20,302 nucleotides of DNA from Fen-1258 sp964595365. Lineage in GTDB: Bacteria > Bacteroidota > Ignavibacteria > Ignavibacteriales > Melioribacteraceae. Shown one piece after another: positions 1-7,093 of this stretch. The notes under the pieces are model-generated. The model ran no database searches and was not told where the DNA came from. It saw only the letters and a program-made list of their open reading frames with translations. Each line of letters starts with the position of its first letter. Position 1 is the stretch's first letter. The DNA lies in contig CAZQQC010000043.1 of assembly GCA_964595365.1 (NCBI GenBank), positions 1 to 20,302 on the forward strand, given 5' to 3'. The translations under genes were made by a program, and so were the position numbers.

Positions 1-945
1 ACACCAAGTGCAGTAACATCGGCACTGGCGTGAGCAAACACAAAATCCTTCCCGCCGGTTTCTCCGACTAATCTTGGATACGATTTATATTTCGGCAAAT
101 TGTTTGCAGCAGTTCGCCACATGGATTGGAACGTCGGTGTGCTTCCTGTAAAATGAATTCCTCCGAAATGTTCGGAATCCATTACGGGGTTTCCAACCTT
201 CGAGCCGGAACCGGGTACAAAATTAATTACGCCAGGCGGCATCCCCGCTGCTTCTAACAACTTCATAATCCAGTAACCGGAATAGACTGCGCTCGATGCC
301 GGTTTGAGCAGAGCAACGTTCCCCATCAACGCCGGTGCTGTCGGCAGGTTTCCGGCAATCGAAGTGAAGTTGAACGGTGCTACAGCAAAAATAAATCCTT
401 CGAGCGGTCGGTATTCCATTCTGTTCCACATTCCGGAAGGTGAATGCAACGGCTGCTCTCGATAAATTTCCGTTGCATAGTAAGCGTTGAATCTGAAAAA
501 GTCGGCGAGTTCTGCAGCAGAATCAATTTCAGCCTGGAAAGCGTTTTTACTTTGCCCCAGCATTGTTGCAGAATTAAGAATGTATCTCCATTCGGTTAGT
601 CCAAGCAAATCGGCAGCCTTTAGCAAAACGGAAGCGCGGTCGTACCATTGCATTCGCGACCAAATTTTGTGAGCATTCATCGCAGAGTCGATTGCGACTT
701 GAACTTCCTTTATTCCAGCTTTGTGATATGTTGCCAGAACATGTTTATGATTGTGAGGCATTACACATTTACCGGTATCGCCGGTTCTGATTTCTTTTCC
801 TCCGATTATTATCGGAATATCAATTTCCTGTTTCTGCATCTCGTTAAGTTTTGATTTCAGTGCTGTTCGTTCCGGAGAACCCGGTGTATAATTTTTTACC
901 GGTTCGTTCTGCGGGATAGATAGGTTAAAAATTGCGTTAGCCATA
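1..945 (-). CDS. pruA: 1-pyrroline-5-carboxylate dehydrogenase (partial, C-terminus beyond window)
   Basis: NAD-dependent aldehyde dehydrogenase that oxidises pyrroline-5-carboxylate (as glutamate semialdehyde) to glutamate. Its family (ALDH4) also accepts the 3-hydroxy analogue, giving 4-hydroxyglutamate. The 315 visible codons begin at an ATG preceded by AAGGAAAG with good spacing. Features typical of the ALDH4 branch are the segment EIDSAAELADFFRFNAYY and the Rossmann stretch with FAVAPFNFTSIAGNLPTAPA. Further along come HFTGSTPTF and, near the cut, LVGETGGKDFVFAHASADV with the conserved Glu. The catalytic Cys lies outside the window, so activity cannot be checked. It is the last visible gene of a minus-strand cluster for proline and hydroxyproline use, about 160 nt after the aminotransferase gene. 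It would be the common exit to glutamate for proline dehydrogenase and HypD products. ALDH subfamily assignment is by eye. Confidence 0.9.
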
Positions 946-1104
946 ATTCAGCTTTCCTTATTTAAAAGAAAATTTTTAGTGATTCTAAATTAGGAAAATT
1001 AAATGAAATCCAGACTCGCATGATTAAGCTGTCAAAGATTTATTCGAAAAGTTTTTTCTCCGGGTAAAGATTCATTAAAAAAAATGGCAGGTTACAGGCA
1101 TAAA

Positions 1105-2226
1105 TTATTTTTTTAAAACATCTTTCAATGCCCCGATGCAGTAGTCAATCATCTTTTCGTTTGAATTGTAACCCATCAGACCGATGCGCCAAATTTTTCC
1201 GGCTAGTTCGCCGAGTCCGGCACCGATTTCTAAATTGTGTTTGTTCAACAACTCACTTCTTACTTTCGGGTCGTCGGTACCTTCCGGAATTTTTACAGTT
1301 ATTAGATTTGGAATTCTTTCATCTTCTGGAACAAAAGGTTTCAACCCGAGTTGTTTCAACTTTGAGATGAACTTATTGCCGTTCTCTTTGTGACGCCGCC
1401 ATGCGTTTTCAATTCCTTCTTCTTTTAAAATCAAAAGAGCTTCGTGCAATCCGTAAAATTGATTACTCGGTGCGGTGTGATGATAAATTCTTTTTGCGCC
1501 GCCGCACCAGTAACATTGCAGAAGATTCAGATCGTTGAACCAGCTTTGCACTGCAGTTTTACGATTCTTAATATGTTGAATAGCACGCTCGCTGAATGTT
1601 ACCGGCGACATTCCGGCAACACATGCCAAACCTTTTTGCGAACAGGAATAAACCGCATCGAGATTCCACTCGTCAACATATACATCGGTAGCACCGAGAG
1701 ATGTAACCGTATCTACAATAGTAAGACAATTATGTTTGCATGCGATCTGCGAAAGCAGTTTAATGTTTGAAAGTGCGCCTGTTGATGTCTCGGCATGAAC
1801 AAATGCAACTACTTTTGTATCAGAATTTGCTTTTAGTGCATCTTCTAATTTCTGCGGTTCAATCGCACGTCCCCATGTTCCTTTTACCACAACAACCTTT
1901 CCGCCAATCTTTTCGGCAATTTGCGTCATCCGGTTTGCAAAATAACCGCCGACACATACAATTATTTTATCGCCCGGCTCAATAAGATTCACGATGCACG
2001 CTTCCATTCCAAGCGAGCCCGGACCGGAAAGAACAAAAGTTGAATCACTTTCCGTTTTAAATGTGTATTTGAGGAGCGATTTGATTTCATCCATCAATTC
2101 TATGAACTGCGGATCGAGATGACCGAGCGGCGCTTTCGACATTGAATCCAAAACTTTGGGGTGAACGTTCGATGGACCCGGTCCCATTAAAATTCTTTTG
2201 TGAGGTTTAAATGAATCGTGATACAT
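1105..2226 (-). CDS. class V aminotransferase, alanine/serine-glyoxylate type
   Basis: PLP enzyme of 373 aa, the usual length for the alanine-glyoxylate/serine-pyruvate aminotransferase (AGXT) family; probably cytoplasmic. Visible family marks are MGPGPSNVHPKVL (residues 14-26), LSGPGSLGMEA in the cofactor-binding region, HAETSTG (144-150), the aspartate in IVDTVTSLGAT, and CSQKGLA with Lys198 as the expected Schiff-base lysine. Later marks are RIYHHTAPSNQFYGLHEAL and WRIGLMGYN, close to the human AGXT pattern. The start ATG has AAAAGGAAAA upstream. It lies 82 nt downstream of an aldolase resembling the one that makes glyoxylate from hydroxyproline carbon. A role in turning glyoxylate into glycine is therefore an attractive inference; amino-donor specificity is not visible, and serine-glyoxylate or other small-substrate transamination remains possible. 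Confidence 0.85.
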   Translation of the reverse strand: MYHDSFKPHKRILMGPGPSNVHPKVLDSMSKAPLGHLDPQFIELMDEIKSLLKYTFKTESDSTFVLSGPGSLGMEACIVNLIEPGDKIIVCVGGYFANRMTQIAEKIGGKVVVVKGTWGRAIEPQKLEDALKANSDTKVVAFVHAETSTGALSNIKLLSQIACKHNCLTIVDTVTSLGATDVYVDEWNLDAVYSCSQKGLACVAGMSPVTFSERAIQHIKNRKTAVQSWFNDLNLLQCYWCGGAKRIYHHTAPSNQFYGLHEALLILKEEGIENAWRRHKENGNKFISKLKQLGLKPFVPEDERIPNLITVKIPEGTDDPKVRSELLNKHNLEIGAGLGELAGKIWRIGLMGYNSNEKMIDYCIGALKDVLKK

Positions 2227-2308
2227 TTTTTCCTTTTAGTAGAGAAGAGTTTTTGCTTTTCAAGCGGCTTCTTTTAATTAGTGAAAGTCACAAACTTTCC
2301 CTACAATT

Positions 2309-3196
2309 TTAAATTAACAATCCCGCGTTGGTTAAAATTTCTTTTAGTTCCTGTTTTCCGGTATCGTTCAAAACTGTTAGTGGTGCGCGCGGTTCGCCGC
2401 CGTAATAACTAAGCATATCCATTGCAGCTTTCAACCCTGCAACGCCGTATTTTGTAGTTATCGCTTTATTAACAGGCAGCATTCTTTTTTGAAGTTCAAG
2501 AGCATCACTGTGTTTTCCGGCTTTAACTAACTTTTGTATTTGAACGCATTCATCCGGTGCAATGTTGGCAAGAGCAAGAATTCCGCCGGCAGCACCGGCA
2601 CATAAACCGGCATACAAAACCGAGGCGGTTCCAACAATTGTCATAAAATCTTTCGGTGTTTGATCAATAATTTCTGTTGTCTGTCGAATATTTTCGGAAC
2701 TATTTTTTATTCCGGCAATATTTTTGTGCCCGGCAAGTTTTGCAACCGTCTCCGCTTCAATATCCACTCCCGTAAATTTTGGAACGTTGTAGATTATTAC
2801 CGGAACTTTGGTTTTATCTGCTACAGCAGAAAAATATTTTATGTATGCCGCCGGTTTCATTTCTGATTTGTAGAACGATGGGGTGAGAATCAAAACATAA
2901 TCAGCACCGCTGTCAGCCGCATCATTGGAAAGGGAAATCGTTTCTTTGATGGAATCCGAGCCGGTTCCAGCTATAAGCAATTTTTCGCCGGAAATATTTT
3001 TCTTTGCTACTTCAACCAATTTTAATTTTTCTTCCCTTGTTAGAAAAACACTTTCGCCATTAGAGCCCATAACAACATAACCGCTCAAACCGGTTTTGTT
3101 CCATCTGGAAAAATTGTGTGCAAGCTTATAGTACGCAACTTCGTCGTTGATAAACGGTGTTGCAATTGGAGGCATTATGCCCTCTAGTAACTTCAT
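2309..3196 (-). CDS. DapA-family aldolase, likely 4-hydroxy-2-oxoglutarate aldolase
   Basis: Class I (Schiff-base) aldolase of the dihydrodipicolinate synthase superfamily. I start it at ATG 3196 (MKLLEGIMPPIATPF), giving 295 aa; an upstream in-frame ATG at 3232 would only add a basic 12-residue leader. DapA normally has a Thr-Thr pair in GTTGE; here it is GSNGES (residues 44-49, Ser45-Asn46), as in human HOGA1. The catalytic Tyr136 (IIYNVP) and Lys164 (AGIKNSS) are present, with Ser166 after the lysine. The C-terminal pattern AGGILALANI, then GLKAAMD and YYGGEPRAPL, also follows HOGA1. The reaction would be 4-hydroxy-2-oxoglutarate to pyruvate plus glyoxylate. Alternatives are a pyrroline-4-hydroxy-2-carboxylate deaminase from the D-hydroxyproline route, or another DapA paralogue. 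A lysine-biosynthetic role is unlikely given the neighbours. Confidence 0.78.
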   Translation of the reverse strand: MKLLEGIMPPIATPFINDEVAYYKLAHNFSRWNKTGLSGYVVMGSNGESVFLTREEKLKLVEVAKKNISGEKLLIAGTGSDSIKETISLSNDAADSGADYVLILTPSFYKSEMKPAAYIKYFSAVADKTKVPVIIYNVPKFTGVDIEAETVAKLAGHKNIAGIKNSSENIRQTTEIIDQTPKDFMTIVGTASVLYAGLCAGAAGGILALANIAPDECVQIQKLVKAGKHSDALELQKRMLPVNKAITTKYGVAGLKAAMDMLSYYGGEPRAPLTVLNDTGKQELKEILTNAGLLI

Positions 3197-3270
3197 CTTT
3201 AATACTCGTCTTTTCCTTTGTTGCTTTGGCACTTAATGACCAGATACATGGTGATAGAGTGACAAAGTTA

Positions 3271-4200
3271 TTATGAAAATATATTCTTTAGCACAAACCA
3301 AACATTTGCCGGGCGCTCGGCTAATCTTCTCATGTACCACGGATACCAGAACTCACCGTAGCTAATTAGCACCCGCACTTTGTTGCCACGTTTAATAAGT
3401 CCTTTCTGGAATTCCGGTTTAATTCCGTACAGCATATGAAACTCCAACTGCTCTTTAGAAATCCCGAGTCGTCCGGCTTCAAAAATTATTTTTGAAATCA
3501 AATTTTCGTCATGAGTCCCAAAGACAGTGCGGATTGCTTTTTCTTTTGAGGCTTGCAGCATTTTCTTAGCCAGCACAAAATAGTTTTGGTCGACACTTTT
3601 CTTTTTCGCAAAAGCAATATCGGGGGGTTCTTTGTAAGCGCCCTTAACCAATCTGATGTGCGAATTAATTTTTAGAAGTTCGTCAAGATCGTTTTCAGAC
3701 CGGTAAAGATACGATTGAATACATAAACCAACATTCCCGAATTCTTGTTTTATCTTTTTGTAAAACTCGAGCGTCTTTTCGGTGTACATGCTCGATTCCA
3801 TATCGATCCAGATTACATTGCCAAGTTTGTCTTTTACTTTTTGAGTAATTAATTTGAACCGTTCGTACGTTTCATCGAAAGATAAATCGAAACCAAGCTG
3901 GGTAAGTTTGAGAGAAATTTCAATATCGAGCTTGTGCGAGGAGATTTTATCAATCAAATTGAGATAATGATCGCAAACGGCAAGCCCTTCCGAAAGTTCA
4001 GTAATGTTTTCACCAAGACGTGTAAAGATGGTTGGGATCAAGCCGGCTTTAAATTTTTCTGCAGCATCGAGAGAATCTTCAACGTGCTCACCAGGCATAA
4101 ATTTTTTGACGGCACTTTTTACAAATTCGTATCTTGGTACGTGACACCTCATCCATGAATTTTCGGACGCCCAAAGTAAAACACTACGAAATAAACTCAC
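3271..4200 (-). CDS. proline dehydrogenase (monofunctional FAD enzyme), possibly hydroxyproline-active
   Basis: Flavoenzyme that oxidises proline to pyrroline-5-carboxylate and passes electrons to quinone. I choose the GTG at 4200, preceded by GAAAGGA at good spacing. This gives 309 aa, the usual length of single-domain PRODH; starting at 4278 would add residues translated from repeat DNA. Marks in order: FTRLGENI (59-66), SLKLTQLGFD (96-105), WIDMESS (131-137), RLVKGAYKEP (183-192), FGTHDEN (227-233), EFHMLYG (253-259), and WYMRRLAERPAN with Arg291-Arg292 and Glu295 for substrate binding. Residue 278 is Leu where proline-specific enzymes have Tyr, in RVLISYG instead of RVY.PYG. That position is reported to help exclude hydroxyproline. 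The gene sits 74 nt upstream of the aldolase gene. The substrate could be Pro, 4-Hyp or both. Confidence 0.87.
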   Translation of the reverse strand: MSLFRSVLLWASENSWMRCHVPRYEFVKSAVKKFMPGEHVEDSLDAAEKFKAGLIPTIFTRLGENITELSEGLAVCDHYLNLIDKISSHKLDIEISLKLTQLGFDLSFDETYERFKLITQKVKDKLGNVIWIDMESSMYTEKTLEFYKKIKQEFGNVGLCIQSYLYRSENDLDELLKINSHIRLVKGAYKEPPDIAFAKKKSVDQNYFVLAKKMLQASKEKAIRTVFGTHDENLISKIIFEAGRLGISKEQLEFHMLYGIKPEFQKGLIKRGNKVRVLISYGEFWYPWYMRRLAERPANVWFVLKNIFS

Positions 4201-4263
4201 GTTAAATCCTTTCAGAAAAAATTTCAGATTTCGTGAAGCTCTGTTATTGTCTAGTCTGCCCTC

Positions 4264-4453
4264 GTCAGCCCTCGACACTTCGGTAAACTCAGTGCTCGGT
4301 CTGACTTTNNNNNNNNNNNNNNNNNNNNNNNNNNNNNNNNNNNNNNNNNNNNNNNNNNNNNNNNNNNNNNNNNNNNNNNNNNNNNNNNNNNNNNNNNNNN
4401 NNNNNNNNGTCAGCCCTCGACACTTCGGTAAACTCAGTGCTCGGTCTGACTTT
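4264..4453. repeat. identical 45-bp direct repeats flanking the assembly gap
   Basis: The same 45 bases occur at 4264-4308 and 4409-4453, immediately left and right of the N run. Each contains CTTCGGTAAACTCAG, which is nearly the reverse complement of CTGAGTTAGCCGAAG at 4501-4515, so the element is also partly palindromic. It belongs to the style of dispersed intergenic repeats common in Bacteroidota/Chlorobi genomes (inference). The identical ends may be a real tandem array that broke the assembly. They may equally be one stretch present on both contig ends. Confidence 0.85.
4309..4408. other. assembly gap, exactly 100 N
   Basis: A run of exactly 100 N is a conventional filler for a scaffold gap of unknown length. 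The true content and size between the proline dehydrogenase gene and the 3-hydroxyproline dehydratase gene are therefore unknown, and further repeats or a gene could be missing. Confidence 0.98.
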
Positions 4454-4515
4454 TAAGTCGTGCTGAACTTATCGAACCTCGGTCTGACTTTCAAGTCGTG
4501 CTGAGTTAGCCGAAG
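4440..4515. repeat. two 38-bp imperfect tandem units
   Basis: Units at 4440-4477 and 4478-4515 both begin CTCGGTCTGACTTT and continue AAGTCGTGCTGA. They then diverge into ACTTATCGAAC or GTTAGCCGAAG. The second unit ends with the inverted partner of the CTTCGGTAAACTCAG block in the 45-bp repeats, so transcripts could fold into hairpins here. The block fills the space just downstream of the 3-hydroxyproline dehydratase stop codon and may separate two transcription units. Confidence 0.75.
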
Positions 4516-4526
4516 CGCGACAAGTC

Positions 4527-5579
4527 TTACCTCAAAATAAATCCGTTCTTGAGTGGATCATTTGGATTAATGTAAAAAGTACTTTTGCTGGTGATAAAGG
4601 CATTGCTTTCAATTTGAGGAATAACGGCATCGCGATTGCCGAACTTTGTGGCAGTCAGAATTTTTCCGGTGAATTTGCTTCCTATAATGCTTTCGATAAT
4701 CATCGGCTGATTAACTTTAATTTCTCCTTTTGAAAAATGAAGTGCCATGCGGGCGCTAACACCGGTGCCTGTAGGACTCCGGTCAACTTCACCTTCTGCA
4801 AAGATACATACGTTGCGGCTGTCTGCTTCTTTGCTTAATGGCGGGCCGTAAAAAATTGTTCCATAAAGAAAACTCAAACTCTCATCGAACGGATGTTTGA
4901 TTGGAAAATTTTTTATCACTGCACGTTTTATTATCATACCTTTTTCGATTAATTCGCTGAATTCGCTTTCGTGCATTTTTAATCCAAGCTGATCGGCTTT
5001 CACAAAAGCATAAAACGCTCCGCCAAAAGCTATGTCGAATTTTATTTTTCCCAGTTCCGGTACTTCAATTGATCGATCGGCTAAGTAAACAAACGACGGT
5101 ACATTTTCAAAAAAAATCGATTCAACTTTTCCATCCTTGACTTTTGCATGTGATGTGATTAATCCGGCAGGGGAATCAATTTTGATCGTCGTAACAGGTT
5201 CAACTGTTTCGAACATTCTGGTTTCGAGAACAACTTTTGTTAGGGCAATAATTCCGTGTCCGCACATTGTGCTGTAGCCTTCATTGTGAAGAAAGATCAC
5301 ACCGAAATCTGCCCCGCCGGTAACAGGCGGAGTAATAATGCATCCGTACATATCTGCGTGTCCCCGTGGTTCAAACATGAGTGAAGTGCGGAAAAAATCA
5401 AAATGATCTTTCATGTAACGGCGTTTTTCCAGAATCGTTTCGCCTTTAATCTCCGGTAATCCGCTAAGAATTATGCGCAGCGGCTCTCCGGCAGTGTGTG
5501 CGTCGATCGTTTCGATTTCCAGCCAATCTTCCGGCGGCACCCATCCGGCTATTTTATGAAAATGTAATGTGAAGGACAT
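4527..5579 (-). CDS. trans-3-hydroxy-L-proline dehydratase (proline racemase family)
   Basis: Cofactor-free enzyme of the proline racemase superfamily, 350 aa. Racemases and 4-hydroxyproline epimerases use two Cys. Here the first site is Cys106 in NEGYSTMCGHG, but the second is Thr270 in EVDRSPTGTGVSAR where a racemase would have SPCGTG. Cys/Thr is the signature of trans-3-hydroxy-L-proline dehydratase (human L3HYPDH), which makes pyrroline-2-carboxylate. Other stretches shared with that enzyme are IDAHTAGEPLRI (25-36), LMFEPRGHADMYG (67-79), FLHNEGYSTMCGHG, IAFGGAFYAFVKA (183-195) and LSFLYGTI. The ATG follows the peptidase stop after a single base, with no clear ribosome site, suggesting translational coupling. 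The pyrroline-2-carboxylate reductase needed next to give proline is not in the window. Confidence in the dehydratase over the racemase is high because of Thr270. Confidence 0.9.
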   Translation of the reverse strand: MSFTLHFHKIAGWVPPEDWLEIETIDAHTAGEPLRIILSGLPEIKGETILEKRRYMKDHFDFFRTSLMFEPRGHADMYGCIITPPVTGGADFGVIFLHNEGYSTMCGHGIIALTKVVLETRMFETVEPVTTIKIDSPAGLITSHAKVKDGKVESIFFENVPSFVYLADRSIEVPELGKIKFDIAFGGAFYAFVKADQLGLKMHESEFSELIEKGMIIKRAVIKNFPIKHPFDESLSFLYGTIFYGPPLSKEADSRNVCIFAEGEVDRSPTGTGVSARMALHFSKGEIKVNQPMIIESIIGSKFTGKILTATKFGNRDAVIPQIESNAFITSKSTFYINPNDPLKNGFILR

Positions 5580-5580
5580 A

Positions 5581-6975
5581 TTAAATTTTATTTGACGCTA
5601 CCTCTTCAACATCTTCAATTGTTTTCGGAATTGGTTTGCCTAGGACACGGCAGCCGTTCTTCGTTACAACTATATCGTCTTCAATTCTAATTCCGCCAAA
5701 TGTTCTATATTTATTGACTTTCTTGTAATCGATAAACTGTGTAAACTTCTTTTCACTTTGCCATTTATCAATTAGCTGTGGGATGAAATAAATTCCGGGT
5801 TCAACAGTTAAAACTATTCCTGGAACGAGCGGGCGTGCGTAGCGGAGATATTTCAATCCGAATTGCGTGCTGCGTTTTGTCTTCTCGTTGTAACCGAAAT
5901 TATTTTCGCCAAAGTTTTCCATGTCGTGAACATCTAGACCCATTAAGTGACCGAGACCGTGAGGGAAGAACAACGCATGCGCCCCGCATTCAACGGCAGT
6001 TTTAACATTTCCTTTCATAAATCCGAGCGACTTTAATCCCTCGGCAATAATAGTTGCCGTTTTGAGATGAATGTCTTTATAGTTTTTGCCGGGTTTGATT
6101 TCTGAAATGGCGGTCAGCTGTGATTTTAAAACTATCTCATAAATTTCTTTTTGTTGCTGCGTAAATTTTCCACTCACAGGAAAAGTTCTGGTTATATCGC
6201 CGGCATAATGCATCGCTGTTTCAGCGCCGGAATCGTTCACAACAAGATCGCCTTCCTTCAATTTGTTTACATGATAATGATTATGAAGCGTTTCGCCGTG
6301 ACGCGAAAAAATTATAGGAAACGAAAGTCCGTTGCCTAGCGAAAGAGCGATGCCTTCAATAAATCCGGCGACTTCACGTTCATACATTCCCGGTTTGGCA
6401 AAACGCATTGCGCTCGTTTGCATTTCGTAAGAAATCGCAATCGCTTTTTCGATCTCGTCAAGTTCTTCTTTCGATTTAATATAACGCTGACCGGCAATTG
6501 CTTTGATCAATTTTGTCGATGCATACTCGTTAACACGTTTCGGTGCCAATCCAAGAAGTTTATGAATTGTTAAAATGTTATCGTGCCGGTACTGTGGAAT
6601 GAAATGAATCTTTCTACCTTGTTTGACTGCGTTGCTGCATATCGTTGTAAGATTTTCAAGCGTTGCGGTGAATTTAACTCCGCTTTTTGTAGCACGCGCT
6701 TTAACAGTTGGCTGGGGGCCCATCCATACAATATCATCAACAGAAAAATCATTTCCGAAAACTGTTTCTTTGTTTTCATCAACATCTATGATTGCTGCCA
6801 TGTCGGGGAAATCCAACCCGAAGTAATAAAGAAAAGTGCTGTCCTGCCGGAAACGGTAAGCGTTATCGGCATAATTCATCGGAGCTTCGCTGTTTCCGAG
6901 GAAAAGAATTAATCCGCTGCTAATTTGTTTTTTCAAATTCCTTCTACGTTCGAGATAAATCTTTGAGTTAAACAT
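5581..6975 (-). CDS. M24B Xaa-Pro peptidase (aminopeptidase P / prolidase)
   Basis: Dinuclear-metal peptidase that cleaves bonds before proline, 464 aa, with no visible signal peptide and so probably cytoplasmic. The N-terminal aminopeptidase P domain (about 1-150) includes QDSTFLYYFGLDFPDMAA. The pita-bread M24 domain (about 170-445) shows the expected metal ligands: Asp248 (NDSGAE), Asp260 (GDITRTFP), His343 (HGLGHLMGLDVHD), Glu392 (TVEPGIYF) and Glu432 (GIRIEDD). A long insert between the His and first Glu ligands is usual for the longer PepP/prolidase forms. The ATG is preceded by GAAAGGA. Lying between the two hydroxyproline dehydratase genes, it would release Pro or Hyp from short peptides such as collagen fragments; that job is inferred from context. 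Dipeptidase or aminopeptidase preference cannot be decided. Confidence 0.92.
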   Translation of the reverse strand: MFNSKIYLERRRNLKKQISSGLILFLGNSEAPMNYADNAYRFRQDSTFLYYFGLDFPDMAAIIDVDENKETVFGNDFSVDDIVWMGPQPTVKARATKSGVKFTATLENLTTICSNAVKQGRKIHFIPQYRHDNILTIHKLLGLAPKRVNEYASTKLIKAIAGQRYIKSKEELDEIEKAIAISYEMQTSAMRFAKPGMYEREVAGFIEGIALSLGNGLSFPIIFSRHGETLHNHYHVNKLKEGDLVVNDSGAETAMHYAGDITRTFPVSGKFTQQQKEIYEIVLKSQLTAISEIKPGKNYKDIHLKTATIIAEGLKSLGFMKGNVKTAVECGAHALFFPHGLGHLMGLDVHDMENFGENNFGYNEKTKRSTQFGLKYLRYARPLVPGIVLTVEPGIYFIPQLIDKWQSEKKFTQFIDYKKVNKYRTFGGIRIEDDIVVTKNGCRVLGKPIPKTIEDVEEVASNKI

Positions 6976-7011
6976 GTATTGTCCTTTCTGTCTATTAGGA
7001 AATATCAGTGT

Positions 7012-7087
7012 GAATCAGTTTAATCCGTGCAATCAGCGTTCTATTGAATATAACATGGATGACACGGATTTTGCGGATTAACGCCGA
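7012..7087. repeat. dispersed-type imperfect inverted repeat
   Basis: Between the peptidase and HypD genes, AATCCGTGCAATCAGCG (from 7022) faces ACACGGATTTTGCGGATTAA (from 7062) with CACGGATT exactly inverted, along with flanking similarity. Sequences of the form 'ACACGGATTTTGCGGATTAACGC' style recur in many bacterial intergenic regions, as I recall them. Copy number in this genome is not visible. A transcript could form a hairpin between the two cistrons. Confidence 0.4.
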
Positions 7088-7093
7088 TGATGA

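Noticed and set aside
2309..3196. Lysine-biosynthetic dihydrodipicolinate synthase
   Set aside because: The Thr-Thr pair of DapA is Ser-Asn, and all neighbours belong to hydroxyproline use.
4201..4278. ATG start of proline dehydrogenase at 4278
   Set aside because: It would translate repeat DNA; GTG 4200 has a good ribosome site and gives the family length.
4264..4515. Repeats around the gap as a CRISPR array
   Set aside because: Units abut without unique spacers of constant length, have palindromic and diverging tails, and no cas gene is present.
4527..5579. Proline racemase or 4-hydroxyproline epimerase
   Set aside because: The second catalytic Cys is Thr270, the dehydratase signature.
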